Source: Streptomyces althioticus
GTDB taxonomy: Bacteria > Actinomycetota > Actinomycetes > Streptomycetales > Streptomycetaceae
Length of the DNA stretch: 64,000 nt
Direction: 5' to 3'
Assembly (NCBI GenBank): GCA_014649355.1
Contig: BMSW01000002.1
Coordinates: 434,001-498,000, forward strand
Shown here: one piece after another, positions 25,552 through 34,849 of the stretch
How the letters are laid out: each line of letters starts with the position of its first letter
Numbering within the stretch: the first letter of the stretch is position 1
Translations under genes and position numbers: made by a program
The notes under the pieces: generated by a model
Told to the model about the DNA's origin: nothing
Database searches by the model: none
What the model saw: the letters and a program-made list of their open reading frames with translations, nothing else

Positions 25552-28500
25552 TCAACTCAACGGCTCGATACGGATGTTGCGGTACCGCACCGCGTTGCCG
25601 TGGTCCTGCAGCCGGACCGCCGCGGCGGCGGGACCCTCGGGCGCGCCGCCGCCCGTGGGCCCGTCGACCACCACGTCGTCGTGGACCTTCCTTCCGTTCC
25701 ACACCACCGTGATCCGCGCGTCGGCCGTCTTGGCGCCCTCGGCGTCGTAGCGCGCGGCGCGGAAGACGATGTCGTACGACTGCCAGGTCTCCGGCGGCCG
25801 GGCGGCGTTCACGTCGGGCGCCTTCTTCTGGTAGATCGCGCCCGCCTCGTCGGTGGCGGGGGTGGTGTCACCGTAGGAGTCCAGGATCTGCACCTCGTAG
25901 CGGTCCTGGAGGTAGACGCCGCTGTTGGCGCGGTCCTGGCCGGTGACGTCCGGGGGCAGCTTCGGCAACCAGTACTCGACGTGCAGGCGGAAGTCGTCGT
26001 AGCTGTCCTTGGTGCGGATGTCACCGCAGCAGACCTCGGCCGCCCCGCCGTCGAGCGGCCACTCCACGGGGCGTCCGTCGGTGTGCTGCCAGCGGTCGAG
26101 GTTCCGGCCGTCGAACAGGGTGACCGGGGCGCCGTGCCGGTCGACGGTCAGGAGGTCCAGGTTGACGTGTCCGGTGTCGCCCTCGTCGACCCGGTAGGCG
26201 ACGGTGTTGTGCCCGGCGCGCAGCCGCACCGTCTCCCGTTGTGTGGACCAGGTGTCCCAGTCGCCGGTGCTGCGCAGCTCGGTCTGCTTGATCTTGCGTC
26301 CGTTGACGTACAGGGAGACGGACTTGGTGCCCTGGAAGGGGTTCGGGCCGTTGGAGTAGCGCAGGCCCACGTCGTAGGAGCCGGCCCGGTCCACCGTGAC
26401 GTCGAAGGCGGTGGCGGCGCCCTGGGTGCCGTACCGGTCGACGAATCCGCTGCCGGAGTACCCGCGGTGGTCGGTGTTGATGCCGGCCGCCCCCGTGAGG
26501 GCGGCCTCCTCCGCCTCGTACACCGGGCCGGGCGCCGGTTCGGCGCCGGGGAGGGCGTTGAGGGTGTACCAGGCCTCGGTGCTCCACAGGGTCTCGCCGG
26601 ACGCGGAGCTGAACGGGCGCGGGGAGCGCAGGTGCACCACGCGGCCGGGCTCGAGTCCGTCGATCGCCAGGGTGACCTTCCTGCGGTCGGCGGACAGCTT
26701 CGCGGAGGTCACCTCCAGGGTCTCCTCGGCGATCTTGGGGCCGCCGTAGTCGCGGGTCGGGGTGTAGCGCCACTGCTCGGCCCGGTAGTGGCTCACCAGG
26801 TCCTCGGCGGTCTCCTGCGACAGGGGCTGGGTGTACTCCAGCTCGAAGCCGCCCCTGCGCACCCGCATGGCCTGGATGTCGAAGGTGTTGCCGCCGTTGG
26901 GCGTCAGCTTCTGCAGGCCGAACCTGAGCTTGCCCTCCTGGCCCCAGTTGCCGTCCGCGCCCAGACCGCCCACGTAGATCGCGCCGTCGGGGCCCATGCT
27001 GATGCGGTTCACACCGGCTTCGAGTCCCTGGGTGAAGCGGAACACCGCTCCCTGGTACTGGCCCTTGACGTTCTCCAGGTAGGCGCGCTGGAGCCCGCCG
27101 TAGGTGACGTCGCCGAACAGCATCTGTCCCTTGAAGCGTCCCTTGGTCAAGTACAGGGGTGTGCTGGGCGAGTTGGCGATCTCGTTCTGCGGCAGCCACA
27201 GCACCGGCCGGGTCACCGGCCGCTCGTCGAAGGGGCCGGCGGGGTTGGTGTAGTGGTTGAAGAAGCGGCCCTGCTCGATCTGGACCAGCTTGGACGCGGG
27301 CAGCCAGCCGCCCTGGTTGTCGGTGACGAACATGCCGCCGCCGGGCCCCCAGCCGATGCCGTTGGGCGTGCGGAGCCCTCCGGCCAGGTAACTGACCTTC
27401 CCCGTCTTCTTGTTCACCTTGACGGTGACGCCCCGGCCGGGAGCGGGCTGCGGGTCGGTGGTGGCGCCGCCGTAGTCGATGGCGACGGACAGGTTCAGGT
27501 AGAAGTGACCCTTGTCGTAGAGCAGTCCGAAGGCGAACTCGTGGAAGTTGCCGCCGTACGGCCAGGTGGCGACGGTCCGGGACCGGTCGAGGGAGCCGTC
27601 GCCGTCGCTGTCGCGCAGCTCGGTCAGCTCGTGCTTCTGCGAGACGTAGACGGCGCCGTCGACGACCTTGAGGCCCATCGGCTCCTTCAGCCCGCCGGCG
27701 ATCCTCGTGGCCGTCACCTTGTCGGGTCCGGTGGAGCCGGTGGCGTGGTCGAGGGCGTAGATCTCACCGGCCGTGTTGTCGGTGCCGCCCCAGGTGCTCA
27801 CGAGGAGCCGGCCGTCGGGCAGCCAGTCCATGCCCGTGACCTGCGGCTCGAACCCCTCGGGGCGCAGATCGGTGAGCGTGTGGTCGGGACGTACGGCGTT
27901 CAGCGGCAGGCCGTCGCCGGGCGAATCGGTGACGCCCTCGCACTCCTTGCGGCCCGGCGCGGTCACCCGGACCACGCCGGCGTCGGTGCTCAGCGCCTCG
28001 TTCGGCACGGTCGCGAAGGCGTCGGCGCCCGGCGGGCGCCACGCCAGGGTGAGCTGCTGGCCGCCGCCGCGCTCGAAGTGGTCGATGCGCAACGCGTGCG
28101 GGCCCTCGGTGAGTTCGACGGTGCCGTCCTTGGGCTCGGCGCCGTGCAGCCCGTCGTGGTCGATCACCACCTGGTCGTCGATCAGCAGCCGTGAGCCGTC
28201 GTCGCTGGTCAGCCGGAAGGTGTACGCACCGGTGGCCGGCACGTGGACGTTGCCGGTGACCTGGCTGACGAAGTTGTCGGCGAACCCGCCGAAGTCGTCG
28301 GTGGAGCTGAGGTCGACGACCGGGACCAGCCGGTCGACGTTGGGGGTCTGTCCGGGCTTGAGGGTGCAGATGGTCTCGAGCGGGACCTGTACGTCGAACA
28401 CGCGGAGCGTGACGCCCGGTTCCTGGGGCGGTACGTCGGCCCGCGCAGCGGCGCCCGGCCGGGCCGAGGCCAGGGGTGATCCCCATACGCCGCCGGCCAG

Positions 28501-28563
28501 GAAGGCGCCGACGAGCAGGCCGGTGAGTGATCTTCGGACATGCCGGTACAGCCGTGCGTCCAT
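25552..28563 (-). CDS. Secreted multidomain PA14 - beta-propeller - CBM - DUF1080 (3-keto-glycoside hydrolase-like) protein
   Basis: 1003 residues; ATG 28563 with AGGAGG upstream, then a signal peptide (about 1-37). Order: PA14 (about 75-185, TGAYTFRLTSDDGSRLLIDDQVVIDHDG), a six-bladed propeller resembling sorbosone/PQQ-dependent dehydrogenases (about 215-620, MDWLPDGRLLVSTWGG, RISMGPDGAIYVGGLG), a CBM6/35-like module (about 685-810, YEAEEAALTGAAG, GSYDVGLRYSNG), and DUF1080 at the C-terminus (about 815-1003, VTLFDGRNLDRWQH, NSGVYLQDRYEVQILDSYG). DUF1080 proteins include 3-keto-disaccharide hydrolases, so the protein may act on oxidised glycosides outside the cell. A large palindrome upstream (28684-28708) suggests tight local control. 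No cytochrome or partner dehydrogenase is adjacent. Confidence 0.85.
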   Translation of the reverse strand: MDARLYRHVRRSLTGLLVGAFLAGGVWGSPLASARPGAAARADVPPQEPGVTLRVFDVQVPLETICTLKPGQTPNVDRLVPVVDLSSTDDFGGFADNFVSQVTGNVHVPATGAYTFRLTSDDGSRLLIDDQVVIDHDGLHGAEPKDGTVELTEGPHALRIDHFERGGGQQLTLAWRPPGADAFATVPNEALSTDAGVVRVTAPGRKECEGVTDSPGDGLPLNAVRPDHTLTDLRPEGFEPQVTGMDWLPDGRLLVSTWGGTDNTAGEIYALDHATGSTGPDKVTATRIAGGLKEPMGLKVVDGAVYVSQKHELTELRDSDGDGSLDRSRTVATWPYGGNFHEFAFGLLYDKGHFYLNLSVAIDYGGATTDPQPAPGRGVTVKVNKKTGKVSYLAGGLRTPNGIGWGPGGGMFVTDNQGGWLPASKLVQIEQGRFFNHYTNPAGPFDERPVTRPVLWLPQNEIANSPSTPLYLTKGRFKGQMLFGDVTYGGLQRAYLENVKGQYQGAVFRFTQGLEAGVNRISMGPDGAIYVGGLGADGNWGQEGKLRFGLQKLTPNGGNTFDIQAMRVRRGGFELEYTQPLSQETAEDLVSHYRAEQWRYTPTRDYGGPKIAEETLEVTSAKLSADRRKVTLAIDGLEPGRVVHLRSPRPFSSASGETLWSTEAWYTLNALPGAEPAPGPVYEAEEAALTGAAGINTDHRGYSGSGFVDRYGTQGAATAFDVTVDRAGSYDVGLRYSNGPNPFQGTKSVSLYVNGRKIKQTELRSTGDWDTWSTQRETVRLRAGHNTVAYRVDEGDTGHVNLDLLTVDRHGAPVTLFDGRNLDRWQHTDGRPVEWPLDGGAAEVCCGDIRTKDSYDDFRLHVEYWLPKLPPDVTGQDRANSGVYLQDRYEVQILDSYGDTTPATDEAGAIYQKKAPDVNAARPPETWQSYDIVFRAARYDAEGAKTADARITVVWNGRKVHDDVVVDGPTGGGAPEGPAAAAVRLQDHGNAVRYRNIRIEPLS

Positions 28564-28683
28564 GCTGCTGCCTCCTGCTGGGTCGACCGGAGGGCCGGAC
28601 AACTCCGGTGCGGATGACGCGTTTTCGCGAGTACGCCAACGGTTGCGCCGACACGCTAGGAGACTTCCGCTCAACTCGTCCAT

Positions 28684-28708
28684 ACTTTGTACTCGACGAG
28701 TTCAAAGT
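28684..28708. promoter_or_regulatory. 25-bp near-perfect palindrome upstream of the PA14/DUF1080 gene
   Basis: Nested arms ACTTTG (28684-28689) with CAAAGT (28703-28708), and ACTCG with CGAGT around a central A; one mispaired position on each side. It is 121 bases before the start at 28563. The A/T content is high for this genome. The binding regulator is not in the window. Confidence 0.65.
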
Positions 28709-28729
28709 TCGTCGCACGGACAACGAGAA

Positions 28730-28758
28730 GGCGGGTCCCGGGAGTTACGGGACCCGCC
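28730..28758 (-). terminator. Terminator of the SAM methyltransferase gene
   Basis: Perfect 11-bp stem GGCGGGTCCCG (28730-28740) with 28748-28758 and a 7-base loop, followed on the minus strand by TTCTCGTT. Confidence 0.75.
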
Positions 28759-28773
28759 TCGGCATGGGTGAGG

Positions 28774-29586
28774 TCAGGGCTTGCGGGCCAGGCCGCCGTG
28801 CTCGGCGATGACCTGCGCCTCCGGCGCGTCCTCGTCCGGACGCCACTGCTGCACGGACACGACGCCAGGCTCGACCAGTTCCAGCCCGTCGAAGAAGGAG
28901 GTGATCTCCTCCACCGTCCGCAGGTTGTACGGCACCGCGCCGCTGGAGTTGTAGCCGTCCTGGGCGCGCTCGAATTCCGGGTCGATGCCGCGCGAGCCGT
29001 CGTTGACCGACAGGTAGCTGCCCGACGGGAGCGCCGCCATCAGCCGGTCGACGACCGAGCGCGCCTCGTCGTAGTCGGCGATGTGGCCGAGGATGTTGCT
29101 GAGGATCAGCGCGGTGGGACGCGAGAAGTCCAGGGTGTCGCTCGCGGCCTTCAGGATGCGCTCGGGCTCCAGGACGTTCGCGTCGACGTACGCCGTGGCG
29201 CCCTCGGGCGTGGAGTAGAGCAGCGCGCGGGCGTGGGCGAGGACCATCGGGTCGTTGTCGACGTAGACGATCCGGGACTCCGGGGCGATCCGCTGGGCGA
29301 CCTGGTGGGTGTTGTCGGCCGTCGGCAGACCGGTGCCGATGTCGAGGAACTGGCGTATGCCCTGCTCACCGGCCAGGTAGGTGATGTTGCGGCGCAGGAA
29401 GGCACGGCTGCTGCGGGCGATGGTGACGATGCCGGGGAAGACGGCGGTGTAGGCGTCGCCGGCCTCCTCGTCGACGGGGTAGTTGTCCTTCCCTCCCAGC
29501 CAGTAGTTCCAGATGCGGGCCGAGTGAGGCACCGAGGTGTCGATCTTCTGCTGTGCGGATCCGGGTGCCGTCGCAGGGTCGGTCAT
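28774..29586 (-). CDS. SAM-dependent methyltransferase, actinobacterial DUF574 family
   Basis: 270 residues. The family is common in many copies per Streptomyces genome and is recognised by ARIWNYWLGGKDNYPVDEEAGD near the N-terminus, FLDIGTGLPTADNTHQVAQ (SAM motif I), RIVYVDNDPMVLAHARALL and the C-terminal EEITSFFDGLELVEPGVV. The target of methylation is not known for the family. It stands alone between pyruvate carboxylase and the PA14/DUF1080 gene, with terminators on both sides. Confidence 0.9.
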   Translation of the reverse strand: MTDPATAPGSAQQKIDTSVPHSARIWNYWLGGKDNYPVDEEAGDAYTAVFPGIVTIARSSRAFLRRNITYLAGEQGIRQFLDIGTGLPTADNTHQVAQRIAPESRIVYVDNDPMVLAHARALLYSTPEGATAYVDANVLEPERILKAASDTLDFSRPTALILSNILGHIADYDEARSVVDRLMAALPSGSYLSVNDGSRGIDPEFERAQDGYNSSGAVPYNLRTVEEITSFFDGLELVEPGVVSVQQWRPDEDAPEAQVIAEHGGLARKP

Positions 29587-29688
29587 GAGTGCCGTCCGTG
29601 GTGTTCAGAGAGCTGTTGTCGCCGCTCAATCTACGGTCCCACAGCTCGCCTGCGCAGGCTTGTTCGAAGGTCGGTCCGACGTACGTGC

Positions 29689-29718
29689 GGGGCCGCCGTC
29701 GCGCCGGACGGCGGCCCC
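29689..29718 (-). terminator. Terminator of the pyruvate carboxylase gene
   Basis: Perfect 12-bp stem (29689-29700 with 29707-29718) and 6-base loop, 39 bases after the pyc stop. Confidence 0.7.
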
Positions 29719-29756
29719 ACGGCGGGCATATGCCCGAGGCATGACCTACAGGCTGG

Positions 29757-32700
29757 TCAGGCGAGTTCGACCAGGAGGTCGCCGCCCTCCACCTGCTGGA
29801 TGCGGTTGATCGCGAGCCGGGACACCGTGCCGGACTTCGGGGCCGTGATGGCCGCCTCCATCTTCATCGCCTCGATGGTGGCCACCGTGGCGCCGGCCTC
29901 GACCTGGTCCCCCTCGGCGACCGCGAGTGTCACCACGCCCGCGAAGGGCGCCGCCACATGGCCCGGGTTCGCCCGGTCGGCCTTCTCGGTGACCGGCACG
30001 TCGGAGGCCGCGGCGCGGTCGCGCACCTGGATCGGCCGCAGCTGGCCGTTCAGGGTGGCCATCACCGTGCGCATGCCGCGCTCGTCCGCGTCGCCGATCG
30101 CCTGCAGCTCGATCAGCAGCCGGACGCCCGGGTCGAGGTCGACGCCGTACTCCTTGCCCGGGCGCAGCCCGTAGAAGAAGTCCTTGCTGTCCAGGACGCT
30201 CGTGTCGCCGAACGACTGGCGGTGCGTCTCGAACTCGCGCGTCGGGGCGGGGAACAGCAGCCGGTTGAGGGTCGGGCGCCGGTCCTTCGCCAGGCCCTCG
30301 CGGTCTTCGGCGGACAGTTCCGGGGCCGGCTTGGGCTCGCCGCGCCCGCGCAGCGCCTTCGTACGGAAGGGCTCCGGCCAGCCGCCGGGCGGGGTGCCCA
30401 GTTCGCCGCGCAGGAAGCCGACGACCGAGTCGGGGATGTCGAAGCGGTCCGGGTTCTCCTCGAACTCGCGGGGGTCCACGCCCGCGCCCACCAGGTGCAG
30501 GGCGAGGTCGCCGACCACCTTCGACGACGGGGTGACCTTCACCAGGTGCCCCAGCATCCGGTCGGCGGCCGCGTACATGGCCTCGATGTCCTCGAAGCGG
30601 TCGCCGAGGCCCAGCGCGATGGCCTGCGTGCGCAGGTTGGAGAGCTGGCCGCCGGGGATCTCGTGGTGGTAGACGCGCCCGGTCGGGGAGGCGAGGCCGG
30701 CCTCGAACGGCGCGTAGACCTTGCGGACGCTCTCCCAGTACGGCTCCAGGTCGCCGACCGCCTGGAGGTCGAGGCCGGTGGGCCGCTCGGAGTGGTCGGT
30801 GGCGGCGACCAGCGCCGACAGCGACGGCTGCGAGGTGGTGCCGGCCATGGAGGCCACCGCGCCGTCCACCGCGTCCGCGCCCGCCTGGATCGCGGCCAGA
30901 TAGGTGGCGAGCTGGCCGCCCGCGGTGTCATGGGTGTGCAGGTGCACCGGCAGGTCGAACTCACGGCGCAGCGCCGACACCAGCGTCGCCGCCGCGGGCG
31001 CCCGCAGCAGGCCCGCCATGTCCTTCACGGCCAGGACGTGCGCGCCCGCCTCGACGATCTGCTCGGCGAGCCGCAGGTAGTAGTCCAGCGTGTAGAGCCG
31101 CTCGGAGGGGTCGGACAGGTCGGCGGTGTAGCAGAGGGCGACCTCCGCCACGGACGTGCCGGTCGCGCGGACGGCGTCGATGGCGGGCCGCATCTGGGAG
31201 ACGTCGTTGAGCGCGTCGAAGATGCGGAAGACGTCGACGCCGGTGGCGGCGGCCTCCTGCACGAAGGCGTCGGTCACCTCCGTCGGGTACGGCGTGTAGC
31301 CGACGGTGTTGCGGCCGCGCAGCAGCATCTGGAGGCAGATGTTCGGCACGGCCTCGCGCAGTGCGGCGAGCCGCTCCCACGGGTCCTCGGCGAGGAAGCG
31401 CAGGGCGACGTCGTAGGTGGCGCCGCCCCAGCATTCGAGGGACAGCAGCTCCGGCAGGGTGTGCGCGACCACGGGGGCGACGGCGAGCAGGTCCTTGGTA
31501 CGGACCCGGGTCGCGAGCAGCGACTGGTGGGCGTCGCGGAAGGTGGTGTCGGTGACGCCGATGGTCGGCGACTCGCGCAGCCAACGGGCGAAGCCCTCGG
31601 GGCCCAGCTCGGCGAGGCGCTGCCGGGAACCGGCGGGCGGCTCCCCCACGGGCGCCTGGGGCAGCTTGGTCAGCGGGTCGATCAGCTCCGGCCGCTCGCC
31701 GTGCGGCTTGTTCACGGTGACGTCGGCGAGGTAGGTGAGCAGCTTGGTGCCGCGGTCGGCGGAGTGGCGCGAGGTGAGCAGCTGCGGGCGCTGCTCGATG
31801 AACGAGGTGGTGACCCGCCCGGCCTGGAAGTCGGGGTCGTCCAGCACGGCCTGGAGGAACGGGATGTTGGTGGCGACGCCGCGGATGCGGAACTCCGCGA
31901 CCGCGCGCCGGGCGCGGCCCACGGCGGTGGCGAAGTCACGGCCCCGGCAGGTCAGCTTGACCAGCATGGAGTCGAAGTGGGCGCTGATCTCCGTGCCCGC
32001 GTGGGTGGTTCCGCCGTCGAGGCGGATGCCGGAGCCGCCGGGCGAGCGGTACGCGCTGATCCGGCCGGTGTCCGGCCGGAAGCCGTTGGCCGGGTCCTCG
32101 GTGGTGATGCGGCACTGGAGCGCGGCGCCGTGCAGGGTGACCGACTCCTGCGACAGTCCGAGGTCGGCGAGGGACTCGCCGCCGGCGATGCGCAGCTGCG
32201 CCTGCACCAGGTCGACGTCGGTGACCTCCTCGGTGACCGTGTGCTCGACCTGGATGCGCGGGTTCATCTCGATGAAGACGTGGTGGCCGTCGCGGTCGAG
32301 GAGGAACTCCACGGTGCCGGCGTTGCGGTAGCCGATGTGCCGGGCGAACTTCACGGCGTCGGCGCAGATCCGGTCGCGCAGCCCGGGGTCGAGGTTGGGC
32401 GCGGGGGCGAGCTCGATCACCTTCTGGTGGCGGCGCTGCACGGAGCAGTCCCGCTCGTAGAGGTGGATGACGTTGCCCTGCCCGTCGGCGAGGATCTGCA
32501 CCTCGATGTGGCGGGGCTCGACGACGGCCTTCTCCAGGAACACCGTGGGGTCGCCGAACGCGGAGGCGGCCTCCCGGGACGCGGCCTCGACGGCCTCCCG
32601 CAGCTGGGAGGGGTCCTCCACCCTGCGCATGCCGCGTCCGCCGCCTCCCGCGACGGCCTTCACGAACACCGGGAAGCCGATCTCGCCGGCGGCGCGCACG

Positions 32701-33131
32701 AGTTCGTCGACGTCGGTGGAGGGCGCGGAGGAGCCGAGGACGGGGACGCCCGCCTCCCGCGCGGCGGCCACGGCGCGCGCCTTGTTGCCGGTCAGCTCCA
32801 GGATGCGGGTGTCGGGCCCGACGAAGGTGATGCCGGCGTCCGCGCAGGCCTTGGCCAGCTCGGGGTTCTCGGACAGGAATCCGTACCCCGGGTAGACGGC
32901 GTCGGCGCCGGCCCGGCGCGCCGCGCGCACGATCTCCTCGACGGACAGATAGGCCCGGACCGGGTGCCCGGGTTCGCCGATCTCGTAGGCCTCGTCGGCC
33001 TTCAGTCGGTGCAGCGAGTTGCGGTCCTCGTACGGGAAGACGGCAACGGTGCGCGCACCGAGTTCGTAGCCCGCGCGGAACGCCCGGATCGCGATCTCGC
33101 CGCGGTTGGCGACGAGCACCTTGCGGAACAT
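29757..33131 (-). CDS. pyc: Pyruvate carboxylase
   Basis: 1124 residues, the normal length for the single-chain enzyme. ATG 33131 is chosen because it gives the canonical N-terminus MFRKVLVANRGEIAIRAFRA and has AAGGGA upstream. The biotin carboxylase domain (about 1-450) has the ATP-grasp glycine loop KAVAGGGGRGMR and EMNPRIQVEHTVTEEV. The carboxyltransferase domain (about 540-800) has TDTTFRDAHQSLLATRVRTKDLL and the metal-binding HLHTHDTAG. The C-terminal biotinyl domain carries VATIEAMKMEAAI, whose Lys is biotinylated. It converts pyruvate, bicarbonate and ATP to oxaloacetate, the main anaplerotic step. It is monocistronic by its flanking hairpins. Confidence 0.97.
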   Translation of the reverse strand: MFRKVLVANRGEIAIRAFRAGYELGARTVAVFPYEDRNSLHRLKADEAYEIGEPGHPVRAYLSVEEIVRAARRAGADAVYPGYGFLSENPELAKACADAGITFVGPDTRILELTGNKARAVAAAREAGVPVLGSSAPSTDVDELVRAAGEIGFPVFVKAVAGGGGRGMRRVEDPSQLREAVEAASREAASAFGDPTVFLEKAVVEPRHIEVQILADGQGNVIHLYERDCSVQRRHQKVIELAPAPNLDPGLRDRICADAVKFARHIGYRNAGTVEFLLDRDGHHVFIEMNPRIQVEHTVTEEVTDVDLVQAQLRIAGGESLADLGLSQESVTLHGAALQCRITTEDPANGFRPDTGRISAYRSPGGSGIRLDGGTTHAGTEISAHFDSMLVKLTCRGRDFATAVGRARRAVAEFRIRGVATNIPFLQAVLDDPDFQAGRVTTSFIEQRPQLLTSRHSADRGTKLLTYLADVTVNKPHGERPELIDPLTKLPQAPVGEPPAGSRQRLAELGPEGFARWLRESPTIGVTDTTFRDAHQSLLATRVRTKDLLAVAPVVAHTLPELLSLECWGGATYDVALRFLAEDPWERLAALREAVPNICLQMLLRGRNTVGYTPYPTEVTDAFVQEAAATGVDVFRIFDALNDVSQMRPAIDAVRATGTSVAEVALCYTADLSDPSERLYTLDYYLRLAEQIVEAGAHVLAVKDMAGLLRAPAAATLVSALRREFDLPVHLHTHDTAGGQLATYLAAIQAGADAVDGAVASMAGTTSQPSLSALVAATDHSERPTGLDLQAVGDLEPYWESVRKVYAPFEAGLASPTGRVYHHEIPGGQLSNLRTQAIALGLGDRFEDIEAMYAAADRMLGHLVKVTPSSKVVGDLALHLVGAGVDPREFEENPDRFDIPDSVVGFLRGELGTPPGGWPEPFRTKALRGRGEPKPAPELSAEDREGLAKDRRPTLNRLLFPAPTREFETHRQSFGDTSVLDSKDFFYGLRPGKEYGVDLDPGVRLLIELQAIGDADERGMRTVMATLNGQLRPIQVRDRAAASDVPVTEKADRANPGHVAAPFAGVVTLAVAEGDQVEAGATVATIEAMKMEAAITAPKSGTVSRLAINRIQQVEGGDLLVELA

Positions 33132-33255
33132 GGTCGATCCCTTCAGCCTGCCGGTGACGATCACCATCGTGTCCGCGGCGGAGGCCGTACGCCATGTGAG
33201 CCGGGCCACTCGCTCCGGCGCGCCGGGGACACGGGCCGCCATTTCGGGACGTACG

Positions 33256-33289
33256 GGGGCCACAGAGGAACCGTTTCCTCTGTGGCCCC
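33256..33289 (-). terminator. Terminator of the S8 peptidase gene
   Basis: Perfect 15-bp stem (33256-33270 with 33275-33289) and 4-base loop, in the gap between the peptidase stop and the pyc start. Confidence 0.8.
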
Positions 33290-33323
33290 GGCGCCCGGCG
33301 GGCGCGCCTGTACGTGCCGCGTT

Positions 33324-34529
33324 CTACTCGGTGACCTTGAGCAGCTTGTTCGGCGTGCCGGCGCTCGGGTTGCCGATCGCGTCGGCGGTGGCTCCGTCGG
33401 TCAGCGCGGCGGCGACGGCGGCCGGGTCGGCGTCGGGGTGTCCGGCCAGGTAGACGGCGGCGGCGCCGGCCACGTGCGGGGAGGCCATCGAGGTGCCGGA
33501 GATGGTCTTGGTGCCGGTGTCGCTGTCGTTCCAGGCCGAGGTGATGTCGGAGCCGGGCGCGTACAGGTCGACGGACTCGCCGAAGTTGGAGAAGTCCGAC
33601 TGGGCGTCGTCCTCGGTGCTGGACGCGACGGTGAGCGCCTCCGGCACGCGGGCGGGCGAGCCCTGGCCGGCGTCGGCGGACTCGTTGCCGGCGGCGACCG
33701 CGAAGGTGACGCCGGAGGCTATGGCCTTCTGCACGGCCGCGTCGAGCGCCGGGTCGGCGGCGCCGCCGAGGCTCATGTTGGCGACGGACGGGCCCTCGTG
33801 GTTCTCGGTGACCCAGTCGATGCCGGCGACGACCTGCTCGGTCGTGCCGGAGCCGTTGTCGTCGAGGACTCTCACGGCGACCACCTTGGCCTTCTTGGCC
33901 ACGCCGTGGTCGGCGCCCGCGATGGTGGCGGCGACGTGCGTACCGTGGCCGTTGCCGTCGTCGGCGCTGTCGTCGTTGTCGACGGCGTCGAAGCCGTGGC
34001 TGGCGCGGCCCTCGAAGTCCTCGTGCGTGATCCGCACACCGGTGTCGATGACGTAGGCGGTGACGCCCTCGCCCGCCTGGTCGGGGTAGGTGTACTTGCT
34101 GTCGCCCGCGGTGTCCTGCTGGTCGATGCGGTCCAGGCCCCAGGAGGGCGGGTTGTCCTGGGTCGCGGTGGTGCGGTAAGTGCGGTTGGCGACGACGGCG
34201 CCGACGGCCGGGTCGGCCGCGAGGCGCTTCGCCTCGGTCGCGCTGAGACCGTCGGCGGAGAAGCCCTCCAGGGCCGCGTCGTACGACCGGCTGAGCTTGC
34301 CGCCGTACTCCTGGGCCAGTTCCTTCTTGCCGGCGGACGTCGTCTTCTCGTCGAGGAGGACGATGTAGCTGCCCTTGACGGCGCCTGCGGCGCCGAGGCC
34401 GTAGACCGTGCCCTCGGCGGGCTGGGCCTGGGCGGACGAAGCCCCGAGCAGGGCTGCCGTGCTCGCGGCGGTCACCGCGCAGGCGGCGGCGGTGACTTTG
34501 AGTGCGACGGTGCGCATCCGTTGCGTCAT
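33324..34529 (-). CDS. Secreted subtilisin-like serine protease (S8 family, proteinase K type)
   Basis: 401 residues. ATG 34529 starts a typical signal peptide ending SSAQAQ (about residue 36); GAGGAGA is 12 bases upstream. An I9 propeptide follows (GSYIVLLDEKTTSAGKKELAQEYGGKLSRSYDAALEGFSADGL). The mature protease starts near ATQDNPPSWGLDRIDQ. The catalytic triad is Asp in YVIDTGV, His in GNGHGTHVA and Ser in SGTSMASPHVAG, and the oxyanion Asn is in AAGNESA. It would be secreted, self-process and degrade extracellular protein. The ending PNKLLKVTE fits the proteinase K type without extra domains. Confidence 0.94.
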   Translation of the reverse strand: MTQRMRTVALKVTAAACAVTAASTAALLGASSAQAQPAEGTVYGLGAAGAVKGSYIVLLDEKTTSAGKKELAQEYGGKLSRSYDAALEGFSADGLSATEAKRLAADPAVGAVVANRTYRTTATQDNPPSWGLDRIDQQDTAGDSKYTYPDQAGEGVTAYVIDTGVRITHEDFEGRASHGFDAVDNDDSADDGNGHGTHVAATIAGADHGVAKKAKVVAVRVLDDNGSGTTEQVVAGIDWVTENHEGPSVANMSLGGAADPALDAAVQKAIASGVTFAVAAGNESADAGQGSPARVPEALTVASSTEDDAQSDFSNFGESVDLYAPGSDITSAWNDSDTGTKTISGTSMASPHVAGAAAVYLAGHPDADPAAVAAALTDGATADAIGNPSAGTPNKLLKVTE

Positions 34530-34849
34530 GAAGAGGGGTCTCCTCGTCAGGGTGGTGTGGGGGGTTGACCTCCGGCGTGACGAGACGCGGAGGCTGACGA
34601 GAAGACTGACCATGTGTCGCGTTCAGATCAATGGTGTGCGGGAGCGGCGGACGCCGTGGCACGGCCGATCTCCACAACGTCCGCCCAAGTCGGAGCCAAC
34701 CGATCCGCGAAACCCGAGCTGAGCGGGGTGCTTGAACGCGCCAACCAGCGCGTGGGCGAGATTCGTGACCATCCCGTCACCCGATCCTCACGGGAAGGGC
34801 GTTTCGTACCCGCGGGTAACGGAACGGTCGGTCGGTCCGGGCCGTTCGG

